Shown: positions 5,199 to 6,672 of the stretch, in pieces
How positions within the stretch are numbered: the first letter of the stretch is position 1
Layout: each line of letters begins with the position of its first letter
Assembly (NCBI GenBank): GCA_023380955.1
Contig: JAMCTB010000011.1
Span: 1-6,672 of the forward strand
Reading direction: 5' to 3'
From: Chloroflexota bacterium
Lineage (GTDB): Bacteria; Chloroflexota; UBA6077
Length of the DNA stretch: 6,672 nt
Position numbers and translations under genes: made by a program
Notes under the pieces: model-generated
The model's input: the letters and a program-made list of their open reading frames with translations, nothing else
The model's database searches: none
What the model was told of the DNA's origin: nothing

Positions 5199-6530
5199 TC
5201 ATCCTCCGGCCATCACGGAGACTCGCTCCTCAGCCGCCAACACCCCCTGGTTCCTGGCGATGTACTCCAGCTTGCTGATCAGATTGTCGATCACCCTATC
5301 CCAAAGGAAGGTCGCCGCAGTCCTCTTCGCCCCCTGCCGGATCAGCTCCCTCTCCTCGGGGTGGTTCTCCATGTGGGCAACGTAACCCGCGATCTCGCCG
5401 GGGTCCGCGGTGTCCAGCACCATGGCGTTCTCGAACGGGATGGCGTAGTCCTCGCCGGTGGAGCCCGTGAAGGCTACGCCGCCGGCTCCCATGACCTCCA
5501 GCCCCACCAGCCCGAACGGCTCGTGTCCGCTGTTGGCCAGCACCGCGTCCGCAGCCCGATACATGATCCTCACGAACTCGTCCGGCAGGAAGAAGCGGAG
5601 GTCCAGGACGTCCGCCGGACCGGCACCCTCCAGGGCCCGGATGCAGTCGGCCACCGTTCGGACCTCGGCCCTGACCTCCTTGACGGAGAGCCCCATGGAC
5701 CGGGCGTTTCCGAGCACCTCCTCGCCGTGAGGCTCGATGCCGCCCCGCAGCGGGAACACCGGCTTCATCCCCATCCCCTTCAGCCGCGCCACCGCCTCCA
5801 CGGCCATGTTCCACCGCTTGTCGGGATCGAACCGCCCAATCTTGAAGAGCAGCGGCTCCCCTCCCAGGATCTCCCGCACCCGGGCCACGGCGCCCTCGTC
5901 CACCGGCTCGACAGCCCTCGTCGGTATGCCGTTCGGAATGACCAGCGGGTTAGTCCCCAGCCCCCACATGATGTGCTTCATGTAGCGGCTGACGGTGGTT
6001 ATGGTGTTGGTGAACCCCAGCCTCCCCCAGTCTATCCGGTGGAAGGACATGGTGTTGTTCGCGTTCCAGAACTGGATGGCCCGGTCCCTCAACCCGTTGT
6101 GGTAGAGGAGGTCGCTGATCCGGCTCACCGCCTCCGCCGTGTGCCACTCCTCCCCCAGCACCGCCACCACCTTCCCGGCCGCTGCAGCCGGCCGAACGAT
6201 CTGGTCCATCACGAACCAGGGCGCCGAATCGTTGAAGTCGTACAGCTTCTCGTTCTCGCCTTGATACACCCCTTCGGGGTAGTACTTGCTGACCCACTGG
6301 CACCAGCGATGCAACCGCAGCCGACCCTCCACCAGAGCCTCCTCAGCTGGCAGATGCGGGTCCCCCACGAACAGCACGTGGGTCTCGAACCCCCTCTCCG
6401 CCAGCGCTTCCGACAGCTCCGCCACCCTCACCCCGAGACCCCCGGCCCTCGAGTATCGGTCGGCACCCTCGAAGGATAGCAACGCAAAAACGGTATTCTC
6501 CGGCGAGATTTGACTGGGCCTCACCAGCAC
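5199..6530 (-). CDS. glycosyltransferase, GT4-like (GT-B fold), probably glycogen/alpha-glucan related
   Basis: A 443-residue GT-B enzyme that moves a sugar from a nucleotide-sugar donor to an acceptor. The N-terminal Rossmann domain has the glycine loop SRAGGLGVRVAELSEAL (27-43), similar to the KxGGL loop of glycogen synthases. FWNANNTMSFHRIDWGRL (154-171), TTVSRYMKHI (178-187) and VIPNGI (197-202) mark the interdomain region. The C-terminal domain has FKIGRFDPDKRW (229-240) with Arg233 and Lys238 as likely donor-phosphate contacts, and the EX7E motif EPFGLVGLE (337-345). There is no signal peptide or membrane segment. It is first in a two-gene unit with the GH57 enzyme, which suggests joint work on an alpha-glucan, but donor and product are not readable from sequence. 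The GTG at 6530 is chosen with GGAGG five bases upstream; a second in-frame GTG at 6524 is nearly as well placed. Confidence 0.9.
   Translation of the reverse strand: MLVRPSQISPENTVFALLSFEGADRYSRAGGLGVRVAELSEALAERGFETHVLFVGDPHLPAEEALVEGRLRLHRWCQWVSKYYPEGVYQGENEKLYDFNDSAPWFVMDQIVRPAAAAGKVVAVLGEEWHTAEAVSRISDLLYHNGLRDRAIQFWNANNTMSFHRIDWGRLGFTNTITTVSRYMKHIMWGLGTNPLVIPNGIPTRAVEPVDEGAVARVREILGGEPLLFKIGRFDPDKRWNMAVEAVARLKGMGMKPVFPLRGGIEPHGEEVLGNARSMGLSVKEVRAEVRTVADCIRALEGAGPADVLDLRFFLPDEFVRIMYRAADAVLANSGHEPFGLVGLEVMGAGGVAFTGSTGEDYAIPFENAMVLDTADPGEIAGYVAHMENHPEERELIRQGAKRTAATFLWDRVIDNLISKLEYIARNQGVLAAEERVSVMAGG
5203..5207 (-). promoter_or_regulatory. ribosome binding site of the GH57 gene inside the glycosyltransferase gene
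   Basis: On the minus strand GGAGG is followed by ATGAA and then the ATG at 5197. The glycosyltransferase stop TGA (5201-5199) falls inside this spacer, giving a one-base gap and probable translational coupling. Confidence 0.8.
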
Positions 6531-6672
6531 CTCCTCCTCCCCACCGGCGGCCCCGTGACTCCCTCACAGGCAGCGAGCCGCCCCCGTTATCTGGGGAACT
6601 TGATCCACCTCTTTCCCAGCAAGCTTCGGGCCACACCGCCGCTCCCCTCAGCGTTTCGCCCCTTGCCGCCCC
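6531..6672 (-). other. upstream leader of the glycosyltransferase-GH57 unit; no gene supported
   Basis: I see no credible coding region here; the open frame antisense to the glycosyltransferase start is proline/glycine-rich shadow. On the minus strand the region holds two small stems: CTGGGAA with TTCCCCAG (6613-6619 with 6591-6598, one bulged base), and GGCGGC with GCCGCC (6577-6582 with 6546-6551) enclosing GTGA/TCAC (6555-6567). It ends in the purine-rich GGAGGAGG ribosome site (6533-6540). No convincing promoter boxes were found and no known riboswitch consensus was recognised. Confidence 0.4.

Noticed and set aside
5361..6479. Plus-strand open frame antisense to the glycosyltransferase
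   Set aside because: His/Pro/Arg-rich shadow without domain motifs, opposite a gene with clear GT-B motifs.

Overview
This is a GC-rich bacterial window with tightly packed genes. It has five complete protein-coding genes and one gene cut by the left edge. No rRNA, tRNA, CRISPR array, integrase or transposase is visible. The gene content (a PknB-type Ser/Thr kinase, a diacylglycerol-kinase-like lipid kinase, and a GH57 amylase paired with a GT4 glycosyltransferase), the GTG/TTG starts, strong GGAGG ribosome sites and GATAG-type heptad repeats suggest a high-GC, perhaps thermophilic, bacterium. An uncultured Chloroflexota member is my best guess, but that is inference from gene style and not from any marker gene.

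Layout: (1) 1-719, minus strand: N-terminal catalytic domain of a Ser/Thr protein kinase, running off the left edge. (2) 720-925: divergent intergenic region with a plausible sigma-A promoter for the kinase and a perfect 9-bp inverted repeat in the leader of the rightward genes. (3) 926-2427, plus strand: a small P-loop kinase of the AAA_33 type (GTG start) overlapping by 4 bp a DAGK-family lipid kinase (TTG start). (4) 2428-2550: a folded three-stem repeat-like element followed by four 7-bp tandem repeats, ending just before the pyruvate kinase ribosome site. (5) 2551-3975, plus strand: pyruvate kinase (pyk). (6) 3992-6530, minus strand, convergent with pyk: a GT4-like glycosyltransferase followed 1 bp later by a GH57 alpha-amylase-like enzyme, clearly one transcription unit. 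(7) 6531-6672: upstream leader of that unit, with small hairpins but no gene that I can support.

How they fit together: pyk carries out the last step of glycolysis, and the GT4/GH57 pair most likely builds and trims an alpha-glucan or other alpha-linked saccharide, so the right half has a carbon-storage and glycolysis theme. The left half holds signalling (Ser/Thr kinase) and lipid phosphorylation (DAGK), with a small nucleotide-binding kinase of unknown substrate coupled to the lipid kinase. I see no obvious defence, mobile or secondary-metabolite system. The most curious items are the compound repeat element between the lipid kinase and pyk, and the coupled GT4-GH57 pair.
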